A stretch of 64,000 bases of DNA from Branchiostoma lanceolatum (Eukaryota > Chordata > Leptocardii > Amphioxiformes > Branchiostomatidae): contig NC_089726.1 of assembly GCF_035083965.1 (NCBI RefSeq), positions 16,807,501 through 16,871,500 of the forward strand, in the 5' to 3' direction. Position 1 is the first letter of the stretch; the number at the start of each line of letters is the position of its first letter. The notes beneath the pieces were generated by a model. That model was not told the DNA's origin and did not search any database. It was given only the letters and a program-made list of their open reading frames with translations. Both the position numbers and the translations under genes were made by a program. Of the stretch, positions 27,483 through 37,370 are shown piece after piece.

Positions 27483-29555
27483 ATGTCCTCGTCCACCATG
27501 TCGCACACGTCCGTGACCGCCGTTATTTTACTCCTGTCGTGTTGCTGGACGTCCGCCTCGCTGGCTGCCGACGACGCGTCTCTGGCGCCGGACGTGGGGC
27601 ACTTCTCGGTCTCCAGCAGTAGCGGAAAGAAATGCCTGCTTCTCGACATCGCCGCCAGCTTTCATGTCCAGTACGAGAAGAACGACAACACCACCGGAGA
27701 AGTGTCTTACGCCCTTCCCATTGACAGTACCGCAACAGGTACGTGTGCGACGACACTAGGCAAGAAGGCAGACATTTCACTGGGCTTCTTCACGGGATAT
27801 CCAAACTTTGGTGTAAAAATGGGATTCGAGCGTAGTGGTCTGGTGCGTCCAGAATTCTTTCTCTCTTCATTACTTGTTTATTACACTCTGGATCCAGCGA
27901 TATTTCCTGACGCCAAGTACGTGAACCAGACCACCCCAACTCAGATCGACGCGATGCACGAGTTTGAGACCAGCACTTCCAACTCCTACCTCTGTAAGAC
28001 GGATGTGACCTTTAACCTTGGCTACCCCGTTACCCAACCCGTTAAGTTTGTCATCGACTATATCAAAGTGCAGCCGTTTGACGTGCACAAGCAGGAGTTC
28101 TCCACGGCAGAGGAGTGTCCGCAGGATCACGGGCTGTCCACCCTCCCGGCGGAGTCCACCACCGCTCCGGCCGTCACCACCCCGACACCCGGGATCCCCG
28201 TCGGGCACTTCAGTCTGAAGAACGACCAAGACGAAGTCTGTCTGCTGGCGAGTTGGGGGGTCAAATTTTACGTCGAGTACGAGACGCAGAACAACGGCAC
28301 CGGGACTGCACAGTTTGTCCTCCCGACCGACTCTAATGTCGTAGGCACGTGCGAGAGCAACTTTGCGACGATCTCTCTCCGTTTTGATAACGGCTTCGAC
28401 ATTACCGCCATTTTCCAATCAGATGGGAAGAAATTTGACATTGCCAATGTCGCGGTGACCTATAAAGAAAGTCTTCCTCATTTCCCTTCTTCGAAACATC
28501 CTAATAAGACCACATTGGTATCGGCAAAGAACTTGGACCTATTCCTCGTTGACGTTGGCAAGTCTTACTTATGTAAAGCTAAGCAGTCCCTGGAGATTAA
28601 CGCTAATGTCACGCTGGAAATCATAGATTGGCAAGTTCAACCGTTTGCGGTGAAAAACGGGACTTTCGGCGATGCGATGGAATGTTCTCAAGACAGCCAG
28701 ACCACCACAATCCTACCAACTACCGCAACGGTGGGACCGGCGACTACGGTACCCACAACCAACCACACGCACACCGTGGGTCCGTCCACCAACCAGACAA
28801 CTCCCGGCCCCACGAACCACACCCACACGCCTATACCTCCCTCTACCACACACATGCCCACACCTGGACCTCCAACCGATCCTAAACAAGGCCACTTCGA
28901 GTTGAAAGACTCCAAAAACGAGGTATGCCTGCTGGCAGACATGGGTCTACAGTTCACGGCCAGTTACTCCAAGAAGAACAAGCACACGGGGAAGGGCGTC
29001 TTCAACGTACCCGTCAAGGCCGGCGTTTCGGGGAACTGTGGGGACGAGGAGTCCAGTCTCATACTCACATTCTACGAGGGAAAATTCAACGTAACCTTCG
29101 ATTTCCACAAGTCAGCGAAGGGGGACGGTAAGGCCAAATATCATGTCTCCTTGATCTCACTGGAGTACACGGAGATTCCCTCCATCTTCCCCGGGTCGAT
29201 GACTCCGAACAAGCCTCACTCGGTGTCCAACAGCAGCCTGACCGTGTTCCCGGCTGACCAGGACAGGTCCTACAAGTGTGACGCCGACGTACACGTCACG
29301 ATAACGAAGGACGTGGAGCTGCTCGTCCGTCAAGTCCACGTGCAGCCGTTCGACGTGAAGGAAGGGAAATTTTCTTCAGCGGAAGAGTGTTCTCAGGACT
29401 CGAAGGGCGGCCCTTCATACGGCCTGGAGATCGGTCTTGGTGTCGGCCTCGTCGTGGTATTTGTGGCGCTCGGAGTTTTCTGGTACATCCGCAGAAGGGC
29501 CGCGAAGAAGTACCGTAGGATGGAGAGCGTTCTCGGACCAGGTGGCCCAGAATAG
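27483..29555 (+). CDS. LAMP-like lysosomal membrane glycoprotein with three luminal domains, intronless
   Basis: One uninterrupted frame of 690 codons. A signal peptide (ILLLSCCWTSASLA, to about residue 29) precedes three homologous LAMP-type domains with four Cys each: about 39-212 (C51, C88, C171, C212), 240-401 (C253, C290, C364, C401) and 469-636 (C482, C519, C599, C636). Each closes with a VQPF(D/A)V...EC motif. A Pro/Thr/His-rich mucin-like hinge (402-468) with NHT and NQT sites joins domains 2 and 3. A membrane helix (about 647-668) is followed by a 22-residue cytoplasmic tail containing YRRM (677-680), which fits the YxxPhi lysosomal/endosomal sorting signal. N-glycosylation sequons are numerous. 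LAMP1/LAMP2 have two luminal domains and genes with many introns, so the third domain and the lack of introns are notable. The ATG at 27498 (CACCATGTCG) has a better context than the first and may be the true start. Function by family: lysosome or phagosome membrane protection and fusion. Confidence 0.85.
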   Translation: MSSSTMSHTSVTAVILLLSCCWTSASLAADDASLAPDVGHFSVSSSSGKKCLLLDIAASFHVQYEKNDNTTGEVSYALPIDSTATGTCATTLGKKADISLGFFTGYPNFGVKMGFERSGLVRPEFFLSSLLVYYTLDPAIFPDAKYVNQTTPTQIDAMHEFETSTSNSYLCKTDVTFNLGYPVTQPVKFVIDYIKVQPFDVHKQEFSTAEECPQDHGLSTLPAESTTAPAVTTPTPGIPVGHFSLKNDQDEVCLLASWGVKFYVEYETQNNGTGTAQFVLPTDSNVVGTCESNFATISLRFDNGFDITAIFQSDGKKFDIANVAVTYKESLPHFPSSKHPNKTTLVSAKNLDLFLVDVGKSYLCKAKQSLEINANVTLEIIDWQVQPFAVKNGTFGDAMECSQDSQTTTILPTTATVGPATTVPTTNHTHTVGPSTNQTTPGPTNHTHTPIPPSTTHMPTPGPPTDPKQGHFELKDSKNEVCLLADMGLQFTASYSKKNKHTGKGVFNVPVKAGVSGNCGDEESSLILTFYEGKFNVTFDFHKSAKGDGKAKYHVSLISLEYTEIPSIFPGSMTPNKPHSVSNSSLTVFPADQDRSYKCDADVHVTITKDVELLVRQVHVQPFDVKEGKFSSAEECSQDSKGGPSYGLEIGLGVGLVVVFVALGVFWYIRRRAAKKYRRMESVLGPGGPE

Positions 29556-30034
29556 ACCCTAAGCTTCCTCCCCCTTAGTCATGACGGCTTATCACTCATC
29601 ATCATCAGTAAACCATCAGTACATGTCATTCATGATTTGATTAATGAATAATTACCGTACAGCAAATCATATAGGAAATGTGGCTAAGCTAGTATTCAAG
29701 TTGCTTTGTGCGCAGTGATTTTTAAAGTGCATCATAAACATTGTACATTATATATATGGCCTCCGTCGGTCAGTATTGACCATGGTAAAATTCTAATTCA
29801 CATCAGTCCTACAGCATCGACTATGGCTAAACAGCTCTATACGAGAATGCCACCAAAATCACATCTGTAAGCTGACTCAGTTCTGTTGCAAAGACATTGT
29901 ACATATGCTGACAACAATCGGACTGATGGCAAGGACAACGACAATTCTGGATGAAGAAGCGTATGTAGAATAGAGGGATGCGGCCAAGGCCAGCAAAGGC
30001 ACACGTGACAACGTGATCAGGAATCTGAAGGGAC

Positions 30035-30040
30035 AATAAA
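30035..30040 (+). terminator. Poly(A) signal AATAAA after the LAMP-like gene
   Basis: First AATAAA on this strand after the stop codon, giving a 3'UTR of about 0.5 kb. A second lies near 30326. Confidence 0.4.
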
Positions 30041-31204
30041 GAACGCAATCTCAAAGCCAGGAAACCATTGATGACATTTGTAATGAAATGTTAGGACACT
30101 AAAGAAGCAAATGGAACGTACACTCCCCAGTGTATTCTAATGAGTTGCAGTTGCCAATGCCAAGGTGGGAAAGTTAATCTTCATCTGCATAAATCCGGGG
30201 GTAGACATGATGGAAAAGAATTATCCCAGATAGATGGTCTATGCTTTATACCTTATCATTAAAAAAGAATTCAAAATGTACCGCTACAGAAAAATACCGA
30301 CAAGACCTTTGTACTACCAGACAGAATAAAATAACTTCATACTAAATATTTGCATACGTTATCTTTTCTGGGTCAAAGTATGAAATGGGGATGATGACAT
30401 TCTGGGGTGGAGCTTCTTACACACAATAGAGCATTATCATGATATAAAGTACCATATATCATAACTGGAGAGTATGGAACATTATGCGCTATATAAATCG
30501 GACCCTGTGACGGTGGACATATGCATAAAATCGATAAAATATCTCAAGTCAACAGCTGGTACAAACAATGTTTCTTCGTTGATTAGCCCTCTTTTATACA
30601 CTTTGTAAATTTCAAATTGCAAATCTAAAACATCCTTTGTTTCAATACTTGTATATTTCGTCCTATTCCTAGTAGTTCATTCCGTCTCTCTTTCTCTCAA
30701 CCAGTTCCACGCAAGTCCCTCACCCCGCCCCCACGCACAACCTTCGACCCATTCGGGTTGCTTATCGGGTAACCTAAAGGTAAAATGTGTGCCATGTAAA
30801 CGAAGCATAAGATAAACAGGTTCCAAAGTGCACTGTTCACCATTAGATATTAGTGACGCAGATCTAGAGGGCGCCGAAGGTGCAGTACTGTTGTTCTATT
30901 CTGTGTTTCTTAACATGATTTAGAGGAATGGATATGAGAAAGAACCACGTGGACTCATAACTTTTCCCTTTTAATGTTGATCCAGACTCCTATTGTGTAC
31001 ATTTCTCTTTGAATCTTTAATGTTGGCGTATATAATATCATATTTCGTGTGACCGTACCAAATTTGACCTTCCCGTTCAATAATATATGAAACACTTGAT
31101 GTTCTTGTCGTAATCACGACACGTGTTCATCGACAGATGTGGAGAAACGCGTTACGTATCGATACACGTTACATATCGGTAATATGATTGAAAACATTGA
31201 CACA

Positions 31205-31320
31205 TTGAGGCCCCAGAATCCAGGGACCATTGACTGCAATGTTAACGTTACAAAACCCTGTGCTGATGCTGACACCGAGAAGTGTAACCATCGATTGCCA
31301 TCTGCCACTGAGCTGAGATA
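31205..31320 (+). repeat. Diverged duplicate segment, copy 1
   Basis: Shares CCCCAGAATCCA, CCATTGACTG, CAAAACCCTGTGC-like and GATTGCCATCTGCCAC blocks, in the same order and orientation, with 32287-32397. Confidence 0.7.
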
Positions 31321-31350
31321 GGACTAGCATTGACTTAGCAATAGCCCCCT

Positions 31351-31351
<1 letters not shown>

Positions 31352-31392
<41 letters not shown>

Positions 31393-31436
31393 ACACACAC
31401 AGATCGACACACACACACACACACACACTCACACAC
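31352..31436. repeat. (CA)n microsatellite
   Basis: About 85 bases of CA dinucleotides, interrupted near 31388, 31401 and 31429. Confidence 0.95.
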
Positions 31437-32286
31437 GGGTGCCAATCTGAATCTTTTTTCTTCTGAATTCTACGATCCGTACCACCGTAGGAAGGCCTGG
31501 TGGAGGCTATAAATCGATTGAGTATTCATCCGCCAGGAGGCGCTGTGCTCCGATCAATACGTGCACAAACACGTTTTTTATCTAATAGTCCATGCATGTG
31601 ACTAAACCAGCAGGTTTCTATGAAGATGAGCTAAGTGGCGACTGTGTGATCTTATGTGTAATGCCTTGGGTGCCCGGGTATTGCATAAACGTTAAACATG
31701 GTGAAACATGTCACGTATCGAAACAAGTTGCATACCCTACATATTTCACGACTGACCAGTATTTCACGAAAAAAATCCGCATGTCTGGAATTTAAAGCAT
31801 TTTACACAGGACCACAGTTGATTGTTGGGCTCAGTTCTGTCTGATGTATTATTTTACATGCCCTCCACTTGTGTAGTTATGTCTGCTAGTATTTCTTATT
31901 TCACATGCATGGATATTTCAAGTTACCATACGTTGCTATTCTGTACACGCACTACTGACATTAACGTTACCGTGTAGTCATATATGCATGCAGCAACATG
32001 GCTAGCGGCTGTCGCCATCATCATGCGGCCAAGAAAACCTGTCAATTGACTTTTGGGACTATGCCAGCGGGAGGGAACCTGGCCCCTAGGATCCAATAGC
32101 ACTATTCATTGATATGATACAGAACTGAAACGTGACACTGAAAATATAAATATATGTGTATCACCCTTAGGTAATGCCTTCTATCGGGTACCCGGATACA
32201 GTATTGCATAAATATGGCGACACAAGTTAACGTGATCATTGATGTGTTGAAAATGCGCTAGAGGGCCCCTTATCGTTATCACCCGG

Positions 32287-32397
32287 AGCCCCCAGAATCC
32301 AAGGGCCATTGACTGTATACGTAATATCAACGTTACACAACCCTGTGCCGAAATGTAAATGCAATCGATCGATTGCCATCTGCCACCGAGCTGTTAT
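32287..32397 (+). repeat. Diverged duplicate segment, copy 2
   Basis: Matches copy 1 at 31205-31320 with small gaps. Further loose similarity (GCCCGGGTATTGCATAAACG versus TACAGTATTGCATAAATATG) near 31670 and 32200 suggests a larger duplicated unit. Confidence 0.65.
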
Positions 32398-33449
32398 CAT
32401 TAACTGCCCCCCCCCCCCCCCAAGATTTACACTTGTTGGGTGCTATAAAAGAATTGAAGAACAATGTTGCTGTGACGTGTTTATTATTGTCTACTTCATA
32501 AGTCGGTGATTTTTCTCTCAGATGATGATACTGGTCGGCTGTGATATTCCCGGCAGTCTTGGGCAGTTGACTACACTAGTACTGTACTGAGATGATCATT
32601 CTCAGCACGAAGTTCGCCTACGCAAATAGGTGAATGAACTTCCATGCCCGAACTAATAATATTGATTTCCTATCACTTGTCTGTTGGAATGTGGAAATTT
32701 CCCGAAATATTGAGAACGCTCTGTGATTTGCTACCGCATTTCATAATGTAATGTAATGATATTCAGTTATGACAGACGATGGATGAATCACACATGATCT
32801 GACTATTAACGTATACATTTTCTGTACATACGTTTGATCTATGTTATATAATTAATGTATGTACCAAGTTGTCCTATGTTCTTTGCCCCCCCCCCCCTTA
32901 GAAATAAAAAAATCTGTTGAAGGGGCTATCCAGCTGTCTTGAAAATGTAATAACGTTAGATAAATAAATAAAACCATTGGAAACGAATACTCGGTCTCTC
33001 TGTCAAAAATAGGAGGGAAAATTTGATAGCATTCTAGCTTGCGTACATCAACTAGAAATGAATCACAATACTGTGATGAAATATCACCTTCCCTTTAGTA
33101 TAGTATGCTGTCTTGTACAGCCACTGTGTCAAATAAATGAACGCAACGCAGCTGTGTTTCCTTATTTTGTATGCAAGCCACGGGTACACACAGACAGCCT
33201 TGAATGATCTTGACTGAATGTCGCAATGCAGTGAAATCAGTTCGTAGATCGGCGTCCGCTTCTGTCTTACCTAACACAAATTATGCAAACCCAAGGAAAC
33301 TCTCGATATTGCAAACCCACAGCATTTTTGTCAGTTTCATAACGACGACGCAACGTAAAAAGTACGTCCTAGGGGAAAACCTGGCGTGAGTCACGTCCTC
33401 GACTGGGCGGAACTGGAAGGAACAGGTTAGACATCTGGCATGCCTGCCT

Positions 33450-33765
33450 CTGATTGGTGGACTAAAAATAACATGACGTCACAGGACGTCACCAAGACGT
33501 GAGACGAATAGCTCTTCCTGTTTGTATATCCATCCGCAGCATTCTTCTAAAAAGACTCCAACAAACATATTTTTCCTTAAAATATCATATTTCTAATTCA
33601 AATAATAATATTTACCACAGAGAGATCTCATATCTGTAAAAATTCGCGATAAAAATGTACAAAAATGGCAAATCGATTAAGAACTATTTTACGTCAGGAA
33701 AGGTTATTGGCAGTACATCGCCCCGACCGCTATATAAACCGTTGTTTTGACCTGTTTTCTTACGG
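33450..33765 (+). promoter_or_regulatory. Promoter with CCAAT, CRE and TATA boxes
   Basis: ATTGG (inverted CCAAT) lies at about 33453. A perfect cAMP response element TGACGTCA lies at 33474-33481, with a second GACGTCAC at about 33485. TATATAAACC at 33731-33740 is a good TATA box. It predicts a start near 33760, within the pyrimidine-rich CCTGTTTTCTTAC, a possible 5'TOP-like start. Further TACGTCA half-sites follow near 34217. Candidate first donors are GTAC then GTGAGC (33805) and AAATT then GTAAGT (33942). Confidence 0.6.
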
Positions 33766-36700
33766 CGTCACCAGGAAAACCCAGGCGAGGTTGGTGTGTC
33801 GTACGTGAGCGCATTTTGGTGACTTTTCTTCATTACCCAGCGCGATTTCGTGCCGTAGATTTTGTTCTACGTTGTTCTAGGATCGTAATTTGGCTTTTCG
33901 GGGCTCATTCTACCGCTCGTATCGCTAGATATGCCGAAATTGTAAGTTTGTTTTGGACGGGCTTGGTTTTAGACGGACGCCATGATTGTGTCGCATACTT
34001 GTATTTTTCAGACCGCGTTCAGCCCGATCTCTTCTATTTCTAGGCCACTATGGCGCCGTAACTTGACTATATTGTCGATGTACCGTACATTTTGGAACGT
34101 TAGGCCAGTATTAGGCCCTTGTAGGTAGAATTTTCTGGAACTTGGTTCGAGTTGTTTACGCGGAGAGGAAGGTCATTATGTATGCACGTCACGCTCTTTG
34201 TCTGGGACCGCGTCATGATTACGTCACGCCAAGGGAGGGGCTTATTCCTGGAGGGTGGGAAATGTTGCTGTGTGTTTTCGAGTGCCTCTCAATGTAGGGC
34301 CCGTCAGCGTCCATCCAGGCAGTTACTGGGGGTGAGAGGCAGTCCGGCGGCGTCAGCAGGAGTTACGTAAGGTATTTTACCGCGAGCGCTTTTACGAACT
34401 TGCTTTTTTTTGCGTTATACAGCACTGTAGTCATTAGTCAAAGACCAATAAGGGGTGGTCAATTAGTCACGTGATCCAATTTGCATGTGATACGTAGGTT
34501 AGCAGGATTTTAGATTTACAAATATTGCATCATAAATTTTGTGGGTTAACATAATTAACTTGAATGCGAAGGATCGTTGATACCGTGGAGTCAGTTTTTA
34601 TTTCCTGAAGATAAATGCTTATAAGTACTGTATGATACTGTGAGTCAAATTTGAAATTCTAAAGATTGATGCTTGAAATATGATGTAAACGCGATGGGTC
34701 GAGAATGACACTTGATCAATGCGTAGATTTTGATATGTTTTTGTAACAGATTAGTGTGAAATTGCTTTAGTAAGGTATTGATTAGTGTGAAATGTAAATC
34801 ATGTGATGGATGATTATTAGTTAAGTGCTGTCTACGCACAATAATGTTGGTAATCATGAGTTTGTTTGCAAAGCTATGTGTGGTTGATTGCTTAAAAACA
34901 TAATGGATAAAGTTGATCGTATACAAAACAATACTTCTCAGGGATAAGATTTTTGGGATTGCAATGTGTGTAAATTGTGAGGTGTTGGGCCGACCGAAAG
35001 AAAGATCTAATGTGTTGCATTTAGTGATTGAAGTGTTGCAAGTTGAACAAATGTTAAGATTTTGGGTATGTTGGGATCTGAATGATTGAATCTCACAGAG
35101 ATGCCTTCAGAAAAATTCAGCAAGAGAAGCTAACCAGACCAGGTTGGTTATTTCATATTTTAGTTCTGTTTCTTTGGCTTGTGATATTGAGGTATATGCG
35201 ACCCATAAATTAACCATGCTGGTTCAGAAAATCAATTATGCGAAATATTGTCCCAGTACATTTTATGTCTTTTTTTGAGAAGCCCACGTCAAGTGAAACA
35301 CATTTTGCAAAATTCTATCCCACGAAGTATTTTTCACTTTAAAATGTAGATGTTAAGATAGGAATTTGCTGTGCTTAGAGAAAGTTGGTTTCTTCTTCCA
35401 GGTGATGACATCTTTCCACTTAACCGGATAATGACAGCATAAATCAACTTCAGCCGCTAGTGTGACCTCCGCTTATAAAGACTTGTTAGCTTGGGATAGA
35501 ATGTTTAAAGGTCAGGTTAGTCAAGGTGAATCGAGCACCCCTTCTTTATTTTTTTAACTACAAAATAAATTGCCTGTATTCTGCATTACTGATAGTTTAT
35601 GTTATAAAAAAATTAACTGCTTTAAAGGTTTTGTCTTTGTGGATTGTTTTTTGTGTCGGGGAGGGGGGTGTAGTTAAGTAACCACATGGTTTTTACCTTT
35701 CTGTCCCAGCAAAGTAGTAGATGATCTTCCAGCAGGATAAAGACTTGTCCCAAGAAAGGCCCGGGCGTAGTGGTCCCCTTGGAGGCAGAGGTAAACCTGA
35801 TTAGGTACCTTAAAGATTGGAACCTTGCCAAGAAGAGAGCTAGCAGTGGGGAGAGGCACCATGTGGTCAAGGTAATGCCATCCGTGACAAGCATAGGAAA
35901 GAGATAGCAGAGAGAGCTCAGGGTGTTTGAAGAAAAACATCAAGAGGTTAGCGTGTGAAGTCAGAAAATATCCATTCAAGGACGTATGAAGCCAAAATTG
36001 TATGCAGATGCCTACAAGTCAAGCCGCATATTGTTTATTGCTCAAGCTTCCATCAACGTTTGTGCTACTCAAATCATCACATCTCTAGAAGAACTAGATC
36101 TGTGCCAGTTGTCCCTATGGTGTGTCTTCCTTCTACAAGTAAAACAATACCTTCCTACAAGTCATCCTCATCTTGTGGACTAAAACTGCTGCCATGTAAG
36201 TGTTATTGCTATGCATGTTTGCTGGTGTGTTGTCTACCTATCTCTCAAGCTGCCCAGGACTAGAGCAGAAGCCAAGCAACTAAAGTAAGCAGACTTCATA
36301 ACATTCCATTGCAGTGGACGTGAAGTAGCCAGGCATCCCTAGACGAGAAGGTTGGTTTTTCCTACACAGGCAAAATAGCAAGCCCTCCAGTTAAAAAGGT
36401 GACAGGCAAGTGGTTTAAAAGTGGGATTTTCTCTGTTTTACCAAAAAGCCCAGCTGATGATGTGATCTGGTAACTAACTACAAGCAGTTACGGGTTCGTG
36501 AAGATAACCAAGATTCTGCCAAGGACTAGTATCATGTCAAAACCACAGGAAGGATAAGCAGCTAATATTTGTTTCAAGTGTTTCAACCAGAGTTGATTTA
36601 AAGAAATTTCGCAGGATTTTATGCTGGCCAAAAGAACTGATTGTTGCAACATTCACTACCACCAAAGAATTCTTACCCTACGCTATGTTCTTCAAATTGG

Positions 36701-37093
36701 TTTCTTACCCCAAGGTGCTGTACCACGGTGAGCAAAATATATTATTCAGTCAAAGGACTACTGAAGAATATTTCCAAGGTTGGATCCTAAAGGTCAGAGC
36801 TTGAAGATTTGTGTCACAGGGCATTAATCAGGAGCAAAAATTCCATTGCGCTACCAAAGAAGTCGTGCTGTAGGGAGCTGGACATTTTTTTGCACAGCTG
36901 CTGATCAATTTATATCTGCTACAGGCTGGTTGCTGTCAAAGTGAGTGCAGGGAACAAAATTCTAAAGCTGCATTTTCTGAATGTAGGAAATTCAGCTGGA
37001 TTGTCAAGCAGTGTTAAACAACAGCAAGAAAATGATACTTCATGTGCATTTCTTTGATGGTCACAGGCAAGCTAAAATGGACTAAACCCGAGG

Positions 37094-37370
37094 GGCTAGG
37101 AGCAGAAAAATCTGAAGGCAAGGTGTTTTCGTTTCTCAACAGTCGGGTAAAGTCAAGATGGAGCAAAAGAAAGACAGGGAAGTGTTACCCTTTTGGACAG
37201 TTGAAACTAGAAAACCTGAAGGCTAGGAGCAGAAAAGGTCTTACTACAAGCTGAAGGCAAGGTGTTTTGTTGCTCAACATTCATTTAAGAACTTTAAAAA
37301 AAATAGGAAAAGTCAAGATGGACCAAAAGAAAGGAAGGGAAGTGTTACCCTTTTGGACAGTTGAAACGAA
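37094..37370 (+). repeat. Tandem duplication of about 125-150 bp in the candidate lncRNA
   Basis: GGCTAGGAGCAGAAAA, CTGAAGGCAAGGTGTTTT, AAGTCAAGATGGA and GAAGTGTTACCCTTTTGGAC occur in the same order in 37094-37220 and 37221-37370, with a short insertion in the second copy. Confidence 0.85.

Larger units (their letters stand above)
29556..33449. other. Intergenic region without visible genes
   Basis: Beyond the LAMP-like 3'UTR I see no credible exon, because the open frames are short and lack family motifs. It holds a CA microsatellite, two poly-C runs (15 Cs at 32407-32421 and about 12 at 32886-32897) and a pair of diverged duplicate segments. Confidence 0.5.

Noticed and set aside
27523-28957. 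Several antisense and alternate-frame open frames over the LAMP-like gene
   Set aside because: Shadows of a GC-rich real coding frame; they carry no family features.
31169-31432. Minus-strand frame rich in Cys-Val repeats
   Set aside because: Simply a translation of the CA microsatellite.
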